DNA of 64,000 nucleotides from Bactericera cockerelli. Lineage: Eukaryota; Arthropoda; Insecta; Hemiptera; Triozidae. The translations under genes and the position numbers were made by a program. This document shows positions 9,874-22,500 of the stretch, piece by piece. The notes under the pieces were generated by a model. It did no database searches and was not told the origin of the DNA. It saw only the letters and a program-made list of their open reading frames with translations. The stretch's first letter is position 1, and each line of letters starts with the position of its first letter. The DNA lies in the NCBI GenBank assembly GCA_024516035.1, contig CM044959.1, positions 22,618,884-22,682,883 on the forward strand. The letters run 5' to 3'.

Positions 9874-12800
9874 AATTCGAAATTGAGACCACGAAACCTC
9901 AGTTTTGTCTATTATTAGTATTAGGTATTGATAGAACCATCCACTAGAGAGCTATTAGCTTTGTGCAAACATTTCTTTTTGTTTTATATGAAATGAAGAA
10001 GTGTTCTCATTCCAAACAATACATCGAAAATGAGGAAGAGTCATGTGCGGCGATGAAGTTCTGATTTTATGAATCTTTGCACTAATGAGCATCTCTATAA
10101 TATTTTGCCTTGTTATGCCATCTGAATCTTTTTGTTTGAGATAATGTAGGACCCAGTCATTGTAAAAATAATTGACTCTTTGAAAATGCCCTGTCTTGAT
10201 TTTGATCTTGTGTCCTAAAATTAGAACCTTATTTCTCACTGATTTCAATGAAGAACGTGTTCTTACGATGATATCTACATTAAAGTTTTGAGTCATTTAT
10301 AAATCTTCATGCACAGGTTCTAAAACTTTTTCTGAGGAATATACTCGTATTTCTATTCGACACCTCGTTCAGGATTCATGCTCCTACAATGTTATAAAAT
10401 TTGCCTTCCGTGTGAGTACGGTTTGATACGAAAATATTATGTGGTGTATAGCTGTAAATTTTATTAGGAGATATGAAAATTTCAAATATAGAATAAACAA
10501 TATGCACATCAATATAAAAAAAACTTACTCCTTCCCACAAGGAACTTCTTATCACACAGATTTGTGGGTTAAGATCAGATCAACTCCGAGAATATTACCT
10601 ATTTTCATAGATTTTTAGAACTTCATGTTTTCATGCAAACAACTTTACACGAAGAAGGTGCTTGGATAATTAGATCTTTTCATATTCCACGTAGATCTAG
10701 AGATAGGGTCATTTAACAGTTTTACCATTGATTTTGGAATTGAATATTATTTGCGCCAATTAGATTTCTAAATATATAAAAGTCACATTTTCATCCAAAT
10801 TGTAACCTTTTTTACTGTGGTCACTTGGAACTGAAACAATTTGCTTTAGTACAGACGTATTTGGATGATTTGTTTTAAAAACAACGAGAGGATTTTAAAG
10901 CATAAAAATGTGAGAGCGTTTTATAATATTGAAACATGAAAAAGTGAATTACGAGAATGTACCTAACTGGATAAAACAACTAAGTTATTTTCAGGAATGG
11001 TAAATCGTTAACTTGCATAGATTTTATAATTAAAGGTCTAGGGCCTAGTATCACCACAGGATATGTCGTATTATGGTATTGAAGAAAACCAACAAATGAA
11101 ACCTTCTTAATATATGAATATGATCCTCATAGGAAGGATATTGCCATAATCCTCGAATTTTGTCAAATATTTTAATTAATAATACAGTGCTGGATATGTT
11201 TTCAATCTGCAAACGAACATAAATTTCTTCAAAATTATTTAATTGAATATTCCAGCTGTACTCCTCTTCACTGTATTGCTAAGAGAGTGAGACTTCGATA
11301 ATTGATTACAGAAATGCTATTTTCCAAAGCTCCTACTGAATAATGTCTCAAATAATCGAAATTATTTTTAATTTTAAACATTCTCATTGAGAGTATGTAC
11401 GTTTTATAGATAAATGTGTATCATTTATATAACAGCAATCAGCTATTCTAAGAGAAAAGAATAAAGTTATTTAATTATCTACTTACGGGAATTCATTTAC
11501 TACGTCAATTAGTCAGTATTAAAGTTTTAAATTGATATAATTATCTAATCTACATAATTATTTGTTGGAATTTTTTCTCAACTTTCAAGTTCTTATTATT
11601 TCTTAGAGAACATGCAGAAATATATTGTTATAATGTTTTTCCAACATGCATATCCAATTCCCGACTAAATTTTGTCTGAACCTAATTTCAAACAATCAAT
11701 GTTTCAAGTTATTGAAGATACTTGAGTTAAGTTACTCTTCGCCATAGAATATGGTTATTCTAATAATAAAATTATAATTAATTTAATATACTTAATATCT
11801 CGTGTTCATGTCTTTGTATTGTTAAGTTTTCATTTTGTATTTATTTAATTTTATTACTACTCTTTTTGGCTCGGTGTTCTGAGATAGGTTTTTTTTTATC
11901 CACAAGAGCGTTCCTCACGTTAAAATGTGTTGCCTAGGTCGCTCAGTACAATACGTAATTATATTCTATTAAAAACAACAAGAAAAGACATAAATACTTT
12001 TACATAAACATTACTATGTTTACTGTTGATCATGATCAAATTTATCAGATAAATTTACTAATTTCAATTTGATCTATAAAAATGGGGACATTATAAAAAA
12101 TACATATATTTTTAAGAGGATAGATTATCACTTATACATAGCTTTGGAACGCTCGGAAATGGTAGACTTTCTAGGAACTCTTTGAATAAAACTAGAAGTT
12201 AAATTATATCCATGTTTTTGTTAATTTATGAAGAATAGAAAAGCAGCAATCAAAAATAAATTGAAGATAGCAAAAGTACTTAAATCAAGACAGGATTTTT
12301 TTTGTTGCAATTCAATGCTGTCAGTAGGTAGTTTATTTAGATGAAAAAAAAATCTTAGATATTTTCATCCGATTCCTGTTTATCATCATTAACTATTAAT
12401 TCAAATTAACTTTAACGTACTGACGATGCCGGTGCCTAGCTAACAGCTGGTCTGAATCTAATATCTACATACATCCAAAAGATAATCATGAAAGAAAATA
12501 ATAAATTATTGAAGAGTTCCAAGATAACAAGAGTCAAATGAAATTATTGTACATTTTATATTTTATTTTTTAAATTGTTATGTAGAAAGCTCAATAATTA
12601 ATGCATTGTTATGTAATTATTTTGAATTCAAAATAACATTTCCACCCATTTTTTCCATGCTTAGTAGGTACTTACTAAGCATTTTTTTTTGGTCGTACAA
12701 GAGACAAATCTTAATTTGGGTAGGAGCATAGGTACTTGATTAAATAATACTTACTTAAGTAAAGCTTTTTGGAATCACTAATAGAGAACCTGGTAAACTT

Positions 12801-14463
12801 CAAATCAAGCTTTTGTCCTTTGAATTCAGGTTATAAAAAGAAAAACAAAGGTTTTATACAGTGAAGGTTCATTGAGAGTCAAGAAACAAATCAAATACAA
12901 TTCAGAAAAAATGAACTTAAAATCCGATTTTTTTAAAAACAATTCCTATTTTTCATGGGTTTCAGTCAAAGTGATAAACTCAGGACTGTGCGTATATCAG
13001 GCACTTCCTTAACTATTCAATTTGAAAAGGGAGGGTTTCTTATTAGATGCACGATGAACCTCTTGACGACATAACATAGAATAATTTGGCAACTTCTGCG
13101 GTATAATCCAGTGACTAGGAGAACTACAAAATTTAGCATCATTTCTAAATTCTCTGCATTTCTGATAAAACCAACCGACAAAAAAGAAAAATACTTCCTA
13201 TTTCTAATACTAGAAATTTATCGGAAGTAATACCAATCACTAAGGTTTTTGTATTGGTTATCAAATTAATGAGAATAATAATAATATCCATCATATTCAC
13301 ACCTTGACCTTTCACTTGAAGTAGGTATTTTACTAATCTGTTTATTCTGTTTTTGCCCTCAAGTAAAAGGATTGTAAACCGTTATGAATTATCAATTCAT
13401 CTGACTATCACTATCAAATAAAAAGGCAGATAATCATTTTTATTTGTTTTAATACTCCTCATTATTATTGTTTATTAAGCATTGTATTGTAGACTTTGTT
13501 TTTGTTGTTTATATAATAAAAATAAAGAACAAATAAAGTTAAAAATTGAATCGTCTTTTAATAATTATTTTGAATGACTCCTTATTTAATTTTTTTTTGA
13601 TAATTATATACTATTAATTAATTGAATGCTGTCTAGAAAAATGTTTACATGACCCTATCTTAAAAAAATTAAGCTTTATAGCTACACCTCTCAGATTATT
13701 ATTTTCAGATGAAAACGGGTTCCAAATTTGTAATATAGATCGTTTTTCGAGACACACATTCAATAATAGTAATTATGAAATTCCATGACTTTATTGTAGG
13801 TATAGGTATAAATAATTATTTAAAAAATTCAATCAAGTTTTATTTATAGTATAGAAGACAATTTAATTTTTTATAAATTTAAATTATTGAAACAAAACTG
13901 GATTAAGTATAGTGCTAATGTCTACAACGGCATTATCTCTTCCAATACATACTGTAGTTGTTTTTTACCATTTGACAAAACCTACCAGAAGGGATGATTA
14001 GGCTAGAAAGAAGAAAAATGAGATAAGACACAAAAGTGAAAAAAATAGACTAATAATATTTTATTAGTATGTAATTAATTTTATTTATTTTAAACGAAAT
14101 GAAAGACAACATTAATAGGGAAAATTCAAAAGTACAACAAAAACTAGCTTTCTAGCTAAAACTACCATAAAAAGTAAAGCATGTTTTTAAGGTACAAAAT
14201 ATAATTATGTGTGTAAATACGACTCACATATACATAATAAATACTATAGATAAAAAATCCTCGAGATTATTTGTTCCAGAGGGACATCAATTAATTATGT
14301 AATAGTACTTTATCACGCACAATCAAAAGGAGTTTAGAAATTAGGTAGATACAATTCATCAATAAAATGGTACTTATTAGGTAAAACGGCCTTCCATTAA
14401 CCTAGCTGCGAAACTTGATAGGGCATAGTTGATTAGTCTAGAAAAAGAAATCTAAACAGGTAG

Positions 14464-14709
14464 TGCCAGCGACGCCGACGATGGCGAGTTGAATGCACCG
14501 GTTCTCGTAGGATCACCGAAGTTAAGAAACGTCCAGCGAGGTGAAGACTTCGTGATGCTGGCATTCCGGCCACACTCAGGGTGGGTAAGGTTAATGTGGG
14601 TAGCAGGTTTGTGAGTTTCCTGCGAACGGAGGGTAATACCCCTTTTGTGATGTGACCATACATTCGAAATCGACGATAAACCCAAAAAAGAAAAATAAAA
14701 AAAAATAAA
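14464..14709 (+). repeat. 5S rRNA-derived SINE copy
   Basis: A 5S-like head (GCCAGCGACG..., GAATGCACCGGTTCTCGTAG, GATCACCGAAGTTAAGAAAC) is joined to the family tail (ACACTCAGGGTGGGTAAGGT, CCTGCGAACGGAGGG) and an A-rich end. The middle is shorter than in the 2960 copy: the head ends at GTGATGCTGGC, the same junction as in 34709-34910 and the short form 59888-59986. Confidence 0.8.
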
Positions 14710-16187
14710 AGAGGGAGCCTAAATACCTATCCCCGAAAATAATTATAAAAAGAGGATATTCCAGCAAAAACATGACCGAAAGATTTTCTACGACAGAAGA
14801 TTTTCTATTAAAAAAAAGACCTCTGAGCTAGAACAAATCGAAATATTGTGTCATCAAATGGCGAAAGAAAAAGGTCCCAAGGACTTTGGGGATAAAGTAC
14901 GGCATTAAAAAATAAACATGAAATCTAATTAATAGTTTGTAAAGGTAGTATTGGATTATTGTAAGTCAAGAAGTATGTCATTAGATACTTAGACCATTAG
15001 TACTTAATCGATCCACGAATAAATTAATGGTAAGTAATTCAAGGGTATGTCCAACCAAGTCCTTGCAGTTTCGTAGCTGCAGCAGACTAGGAGGCGAGAG
15101 ATGTTATGTATTGCACAATGCATATCTAAAGTAATCTTAGAATATACCAGGCGCTCATAAGTTTCTCCAACATAATTTTTGCATGGTAGGATCACACACC
15201 CTTCCGGAATTGTGATAAAGTTCTATAACAAAAATATTTCACGCTATCCACATTCCAATATAAATTTTCAACATCAAAGGTCTATGTCTCCTCATTTTCC
15301 TTAAAGAACAAAATAGCTGTATTTTTCTTTCTAACCAAAGTGGATTCAAATGGAATAAAATGAACAAACTGGAAGAAAGTCATTTTCTTTTAGATATAGG
15401 TTCTTTTAGATATATTTCTAGGATCACCTCCAAATTCGAAAACTACCTACCTAGAACATAATTATATTATAAGACATCTGCCGAGGAGGTATTTTGCCAA
15501 ATCACATTTAAAATAGTTTTGTCTGATCACATTCTAACTGATGTCACTTCAAATAGGTTATTAATTATAATTATTTATTTTAACTAATTGTAATTGTACT
15601 GTACACAATACATAATAAATAAAAGAACATCACTTTCCGTTCTATGATATGACAACACTAAACGATACCGAAAGGAATCAATGTTACTTTTTTTACTTCC
15701 GAGAAATTTTTAGTTATCACATCATTTAGGTACTATAATAATAAAATATATATTTCACGAGCTGTGTACCTACTTGATGTGGGCAGAAAAACCAGGTAAT
15801 TCGCCCGACATTCCCGACAAGCATTCAGAAGATCTACTCCATATTATAAGCTAGTAAAAGTCTACTACTTGCGGTCATAGAGAGTGTCCTCATTTTAAAT
15901 GTACCGTGTGAATTTATTTTTATATATTTAAAAAAAAAGTACATGGACTCTCTGACCATTTCTGCAATTAGTAGGTAATATTAAATCTTTTCTCATTTCA
16001 CGGAATAAAGTAATGATAGACCTAGGTTTTGCTCAATCTCTCGGAGTCATTCAATTCCGGCACACTAGAGCTAATTAGACGTCTCCTTTTGGAACTAGCG
16101 TTTCCAATCCAAGATTTGTAACCCAGGTTTTGTAAAATTGATAGAACCGGCCATAGTTTGAGAAAATCGCGGCTTAACGCAAATATC
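14710..16187. other. Intergenic/3' flank of TRPA1
   Basis: No exon or recognisable element apart from the interspersed repeat overlapping 16078-16170. The sequence is AT-rich. On the minus strand AATAAA occurs at 15913-15918, about 510 bases beyond the TRPA1 stop. Confidence 0.5.
15913..15918 (-). terminator. Possible TRPA1 poly(A) signal
   Basis: This is the first clear AATAAA I see on the minus strand after the TRPA1 stop at 16432. If used, the 3' UTR would include the TTAACAC-ended element at 16188-16357. Weak evidence in AT-rich DNA. Confidence 0.25.
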
Positions 16188-16357
16188 TTAACACTTAGAC
16201 GACTGGGTGTACCAACGGTGGTACACGCGTGTCTGTACGGAATGGACCGAGTGTGCCAAGGGTGGTACACGCATACGCTACGCCTGTGAATAGCCTAAAC
16301 ATCGCCGGTCCCACGGGAGAACTTACTAAAAACATGCCGGTCGTCTATATGTGTTAA
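16188..16357. mobile_element. Small MITE with TTAACAC ends, 170 bp
   Basis: The left end TTAACACTTAGACGAC pairs with the right end GTCGTCTATATGTGTTAA. The interior contains GGTGGTACACGC twice. Two other elements in the window (35738-36066, 36581-36857) share TTAACAC...GTGTTAA ends. It lies just downstream of the TRPA1 stop codon and may be in the 3' UTR. Confidence 0.65.
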
Positions 16358-16431
16358 ACACCGACTTTACCAGATCACAAAACATAGTTTCTTTGTTACT
16401 TTCTTCATTTAAGTGACGTCGTTCAGTAGGT

Positions 16432-16587
16432 TCAGAGTGAGGACTTGGACTTGTTGATCTGCTTGTTGGTCAGGAAGCGGCGCCTCCCCAGAGGGGAGAT
16501 GGCTCTGGACAGAGTGGTAGGGAACTGCAGCTCCTTGTTGGGACATCCCTCGTCCCTGTCATCCGTCTCGGTTTTTATGTCCATTTT
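16432..16587 (-). CDS. TrpA1: TRPA1 exon 21, C-terminal tail and stop
   Basis: The acceptor is GAATTTCAG|AAAATGG. The exon encodes 51 residues beginning KMDIKTETDDRDEG, an acidic stretch shared with Drosophila TRPA1, followed by a Ser/Arg/Lys-rich end (LGRRRFLTNKQINKSKSS), then the stop codon. Phase 0 entry matches exon 20. Confidence 0.88.
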   Translation of the reverse strand, partial: KMDIKTETDDRDEGCPNKELQFPTTLSRAISPLGRRRFLTNKQINKSKSSL

Positions 16588-19500
16588 CTGAAATTCGATG
16601 AAAAGAGAGAAATTATTCAAATCATATTGCAAAGTATCTTTTAGTTTAAAATTTTTAGGGCCTAAAAGGAAAAAAAAAGTTTAACTGGTTCAATTGGATT
16701 AAAATAATTCATGTTTTATTAAAAAAAAAAAAAAAAAAACTTCTCCTAAGGACGGTCCTTTTGGAAGGGAACCGAGGATGCAGGAAGCACTTCCTCTTTA
16801 ATTGGATAGACCAATTTTTTGGTAAAGAAAAAGATTGGAACGGGGGTTATTCCAATCAATTTCTTTCCCAAATGGTCTAACCATTTCTTAGATTCGAAAC
16901 TGCTCTCAACTCTCCACTTTCCAATTCCCAGGTATGTTCTGATATTATCTATTAATTTTTACAATGTACTTGGCAGGTAAATCTACTAGGTACTCATGAG
17001 CAGTTGATAGTTTTCCAAATAATAATCATCCTTGGGAGGAAAATGATATCAAATGTAGCAATAAACTTGTCAATGACTTTGGGGGACCGTTAAATAGATA
17101 CGATACTAGCCATGTCATACCACAGACAATATCACAAATCATTATCGCCCTTATTAACAGGAAAAGCATCCAGCCGGAAAAGTAGGAGTGCCAGAACCAA
17201 TGATCATCCATTCTTCAACCATGTAGAAGTGTCTGGGCCACTGCCAAACCCAAGTAGGTTTGGGGAACGGCAAAGTGAAAGAAGAAGAAGCAATTTTTTG
17301 AACATGTTTATATTTCACATCCTAATGTGAATTTATTATTGAGACACCTATATGTCCAAGTCCTCATGATGGTTAATCGCACATAGAAATATGTGGTTCA
17401 GGACGAGCCAACTTTGAAATTAAAGTTGGCTGGAGACCATCACTCACTCCTCCAGCTGTAGCCAAGCTGGCTACAACAACACTTCTATATGTGTAGGATT
17501 GGTTTTTTAATTTTAAAAAATTGAATCTTACACATATAGAAGTGTTTCAATAATAAAAAAAAGCAACTTACATGAACAATCAGACGGAGGAACATGAACT
17601 GATGATCCAAGTGCATCTGAATATCGTTCAGCTTCCGCTTCAGTTTGACGATTTCCTCTGTGTACACATCACTGCCGCTGTTCTCGAGAACCATGTCAAT
17701 AGCTAAAAACAATATAGTAGCACAATGAAAACAATAATTCTCAATCAAATAATAGCTCAATCAAAACATAATATTGGAATGTACAATTGTACATACTAAT
17801 TTATATATACCTAGTTATGATAAACTGGTTCTTGTCCTTTCTTGTTGAAAAAATTCTGACGCATAGGTATTTATTTTTACATGGATTTCTGCAATGATCT
17901 TACAAACTAATGAAACAGTGTGTTGTATCATACAATTAATGTATTTTGTATAAAAATAAAATAAATAATGTCACATAATATTACAGGTAAGAGGGGGATG
18001 ATTTACGATTCTTACCATCTTCAGTGAATGGATTGCAGAACCATTTCCTTATGACAAAATCTAGAAAACCCATTTTTTCCCTTGCACTCGTTGGGAAACT
18101 CGTAGATTTCCATCTTGTCCACTTTCTCCAGGACAAACTTTGGCAGGTTCCTCTCCAATTCCGTGTGAAGCATCACCTGATGGAAAAAGGAAAATCGTGT
18201 GATAGAATATTATGGAAAAATAGATTAATTTTGTAAAATCATCCATAACCTTGAGGTCTTCTTCTTCTTTTACTTTTCCCAAAACTATTGTGGTTTTGGG
18301 GTCGGTATTAGTCAACCTCTTTCTCATTGTTGAGATTCTTTAGTTCTGGCACTTCTATTTCTACAGTTCAAGCCTGAAAGTCTTCCTCTAACTCCAACCT
18401 TGTAAGGGCGCCCCTAAATTAATTTGAGATGTTGTCTTTTGGCCTGACATGCCTGGTACCGAATCTGTTTTTACGAGACAGCGAGACAATCAGATTCAAT
18501 TCCCGATACGAATTAAGAGAATTCATGATTGATTCAAAACAACAAGAACTCCATAAGATTGATCTTATTTCTATAGTTTAACGTCATTACCTGCATAGTA
18601 CTGTCTTAATACGTTCAATTTAATATATGTAGAGGTGCATATCACGCATTTCAATACAGGTGCAATTCGAGGCATCTATCACATCTTACCTGCATGGCCA
18701 GACGTTTGAGTTGGGCGTTCCGTCTGACAGACTCTATGTCCCCCACCGCCAGACCTATGAGCAGGTTCATGAGCAGGATGGGCATCAGGATCATGAAGAT
18801 TCCCAGCATGACGAAGGCGGGCAGCGGGAAGGGCAAGTGCTTGTTGCTCTCCAGACCGCCACTGGTACTGGTGTGATTGCCCTCAGTGGCGGAGAAGTAG
18901 GGGTCGTCCTCACGGAAGTAGGGCTGCACGTAGGTTCCTATGAAGTCGATCTCTCCCAGCATCATGGTGAACGTGCGCAGGAGAGACATCGGGACCGTTT
19001 TGAACGAGAGATGGTCGCCCTTCAAGAACAATAACAATGTTAGTAGGCGACCACAACAATGATCCTGGGCCTGGACCCTAGTCTATACACCTAGATATAG
19101 ACGATTTTCGGGACTCCGTTGTTCTGCGTGGTACCGGGGATACCCTAGGCCCTAGGGTATAAGGACTCCCTTGTGTTCACGCCCTTAAGATATACGAGTA
19201 ATACAAGTAGGTACAGATTTTTAGATCGTCAATTGATGGAATGCCTCATTATTGTTGAATCCCACATGGCTACGGCTGGGGCGCCAGTGATGGTTCCCAG
19301 CCAATTACTTTAGTTGACTCGTCCTGAACCACATCATATTCTCATCATAACAACCATCGTGAGAGCTTGGGCTTTTTTAATGAGTCATTAAACTCCTGGA
19401 AAAACTACGAGGAAAGTCGTACAAGCTTATTAAATTTGACTTGTTAGGCTAGACTATTCTATTTTCTGTTAATAGTGCTCTATATTAAATTACATTGTTT

Positions 19501-22500
19501 GGGTCTTTTCAGAAATAAATATATGCTGCGTCCTCTAGAACAATAGCTGTTAACTTCTACGTCTCGTAGAAGTTAGCTGGTCTTCTTCACGTTTAACGAT
19601 TCCCAGCCAGACCCTGTCTCATTGAGTAAATCTGCATGTTCCAACCCATTCCTTACTCACTAGGATAATAAACTCACTCTGGATAGCAGAATATAAAAGG
19701 CCAGTCCGAAAGCTACGATCAGGATGGAGAACACCATGAGAACTTTGATGAGAGTCTGGAGGATTTCCAGGAACATGACAACGTAGATGCCCACTTGATC
19801 AAACCTGGAATCAAAATTTTTAGGTCCACTTAAGAGGAAAAGTTTTGAACATAATAATTATAATGACATGTCACAAAGTCATGATTACTTAGGTATCTAT
19901 GTTTAAGGTTTGATGTCTTGAAATTTGTGCTAAAGTTAACAAAAAAGTTACATTGTCTTCATGTACCTATAGTTATACTTATGTAAAAGTCAGTATTGTC
20001 AGATTGGTACGTAGTCTTCACAGGTAAGTAGGTAACAGAGAAAAGAGATCTCCTAAAGATTGTGAATCTTAATTAAAATACAAGTATGATTTATTATTGC
20101 TTTAATATAGGGGCGATATAATAGAGAGGCGAGAAGTTGTAGGGGCTTGGGTATAAAAATAAAATACTCGTACAATAGCTATATAGGTACCTACATCGGT
20201 TGAAAATTTAGTATAAGTAAGTTAATAGAACGTGAATCTTTGAGTCCTTCAGTAGGTACTCCTAGGTCAATCATGAGAACTAACTTATGAGCTAGGTGAA
20301 CGGAAGAGAAACCAACCTCTGCAGGTTGAGCAGCAGAGTGAGCCAGCTGAGGAAAACTGTCAGAGAGGTGAAGCTGATCTGGTACTCCGTCATGTAGACA
20401 CCCTTGGTGAAGAGTGGCACTATCATGACCGTGGCGGAGATGAAGAGGAGGGTAGCCACCAGATTGGTTGGATCGAACAGGTAGTGCCACTTCTGCTGGT
20501 AAGCCTGCACAGACTGCACAGCCACAGAGCTCAAGATGTAGGTGAGGATGGCTGTGCCACAGATGTACAGGATAGGGCTGTGATGATGTGGACTCGCTTC
20601 CAGTGAATTCAACTGAAAGAACATTAGACTCTCTTGGTAGAATCTGCTTACTTTTTGACTTGGCAAGTTGATAAACAATACATCAAAGTATTATACATCA
20701 AAGTATTATACATCAAAGTATTTACTAAGTTGTGTAGTATAATGTACAATTTCAGTTTGAAGTAGATTTATTTTTGATTTGGTATGACTAAGTTGTATTA
20801 TGATTACTTATGTACTCTGAACTTAAAATTTCATCACTTTGTCGTACCATGATCCCTCATTGCTGTTGTAGAAATATTTTCCTTAATTATTAGAAAGATA
20901 CCTATAGTCATGTGGAATTTACCTCGTTCTGATTGTTCTGCTGCCAGAGTTGCATGAGCTCGTACGAGAAGAGAGTTATGAAGATCAGGAACACGGAGTA
21001 GAGTAGCAGATGAGCCAGGTGAAAGTACTTGCCGTAGGCGTTCCATTTCATCTCCAGGTATTTCTGACTCAGTGGATGTGCCAGGAGCTCCACTCTGTCA
21101 TGCGCCACCATTGCCTGCAATACGAGTACGAGAAACTAATGGTTAGATCTGAAGTGGATGTGCCAGGAACTCTGTCATGCGCCACCATTGCCTGCAATAC
21201 GAGTACAAGAAACTGATGGTTAGATCTGAAGTGGATGTGCCAGGAACTCTGTCATGCGCCACCATTGCCTGCAATACGAGTACGAGAAACTAATGGTTAG
21301 ATCTGAAGTGGATGTGCCAGGAACTCTGTCATGCGCCACCTTTGCCTGCAATAATCGTAAGAAACTAATGGTTAGATCTGAAGTGGATGTGCCAGGAACT
21401 CTGTCATGCGCCACCATTGCCTGCAATACGAGTACGAGAAACTAATGGTTAGATCTGAAGTGGATGTGCCAGGAGCTCCACTCTGTCATGAGCCACCATT
21501 GCCTGCAATAATCATACGAGAAACTAATGGTTAGATCTGAAGTGGATGTGCCAGGAGCTCCACTCTGTCATGCGCCACCATCGCCTGCAATACGAGTACG
21601 AGAAACTAATGGTTAGATCTGAAGTGGATGTGCCAGGAGCTCCACTCTGTCATGCGCCACCATCGCCTGCAATACGAGTACGAGAAACTAATGGTTAGAT
21701 CTGAAGTGGATGTGCCAGGAGCTCCACTCTGTCATGCGCCACCATCGCCTGCAATACGAGTACGAGAAACTAATGGTTAGATCTGAAGTGGATGTGCCAG
21801 GAGCTCCACTCTGTCATGCGCCACCATCGCCTGCAATACGAGTACGAGAAACTAATGGTTAGATCTGAAGTGGATGTGCCAGGAGCTCCACTCTGTCATG
21901 CGCCACCATTGCCTGCAATAATCGTAAGAATCTAATGTTTAGATCTGAAATGACATTAATTAAATGGGAGATAATGATGATAATTTACCATTTTGGAAGA
22001 GAGAAGAGTAATCATTGTCTAACATTAAGCTGTTTTTTGCATGATAATAACTAATAAAAACAAATTGCCTTGTTTCAAAATGTTTTTACCATTCAACAAA
22101 TAATATCATATTGCACGTAAGTAAATTATAAGTAAGCACTGTAGTTTCTCGGAGGCGTTCTCCGCGAAACGACCGTTTCGCTTGATTATGCATCTATTTT
22201 TAACTTATTCTTTGGTTGAAAAACAAAAAACAAAGAAAAAACTACCCAAGGATTGCTGATTATTGTAACATTATAACATTTTATTGTAAAACCTTTCCTG
22301 AAGGCTTGTCACGATTGTAGATACATAGTTAAATGTACCTACTAATTACTTACAGCCGACAGTTCCTAAGATAAAGGAAGTTGCCTTACGTTCAAAGCAG
22401 GTAGGGGAATGGGCTTGGAAATTGCGGTGGCGTCTCCGGTTTTTTCATTGATCTCAGGATAGATTCTGACACATTGCAAACAGGAGAAGTTATACTTGAT

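Larger units (their letters stand above)
5502..14463. other. Intergenic AT-rich DNA between the GPCR and TRPA1
   Basis: Nine kilobases without a supportable exon. Visible content is limited to a purine-rich run (5816-5850), a pair of related segments in opposite orientation (8380-8480 and 8695-8805), a decayed tRNA-like SINE (about 8830-8905, minus), an interspersed repeat at 9787-9873, and a hairpin-ended repeat tail at 13180-13230. All open frames are short and without domains. Confidence 0.6.

Noticed and set aside
10000..10296. 113-residue minus-strand frame at 9955-10296
   Set aside because: No domain, no partner exon, AT-biased codons; probably chance.
15913..15918. Confident poly(A) site for TRPA1
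   Set aside because: Kept only as a low-confidence feature; AATAAA is frequent by chance in this composition.
18660..19034. 124-residue + strand frame opposite TRPA1 exon 18
   Set aside because: Antisense shadow of a strongly coding exon; composition (His/Gln/Val-rich) is what the complement of the pore exon gives.
21220..21426. Minus-strand frame repeating MVAHDRV
   Set aside because: Read-through of 5-bp-deleted minisatellite units; not an independent gene, described under the array.
21071..21950. CRISPR array
   Set aside because: Units are contiguous and identical throughout with no unique spacers; eukaryotic context; contains exon sequence.
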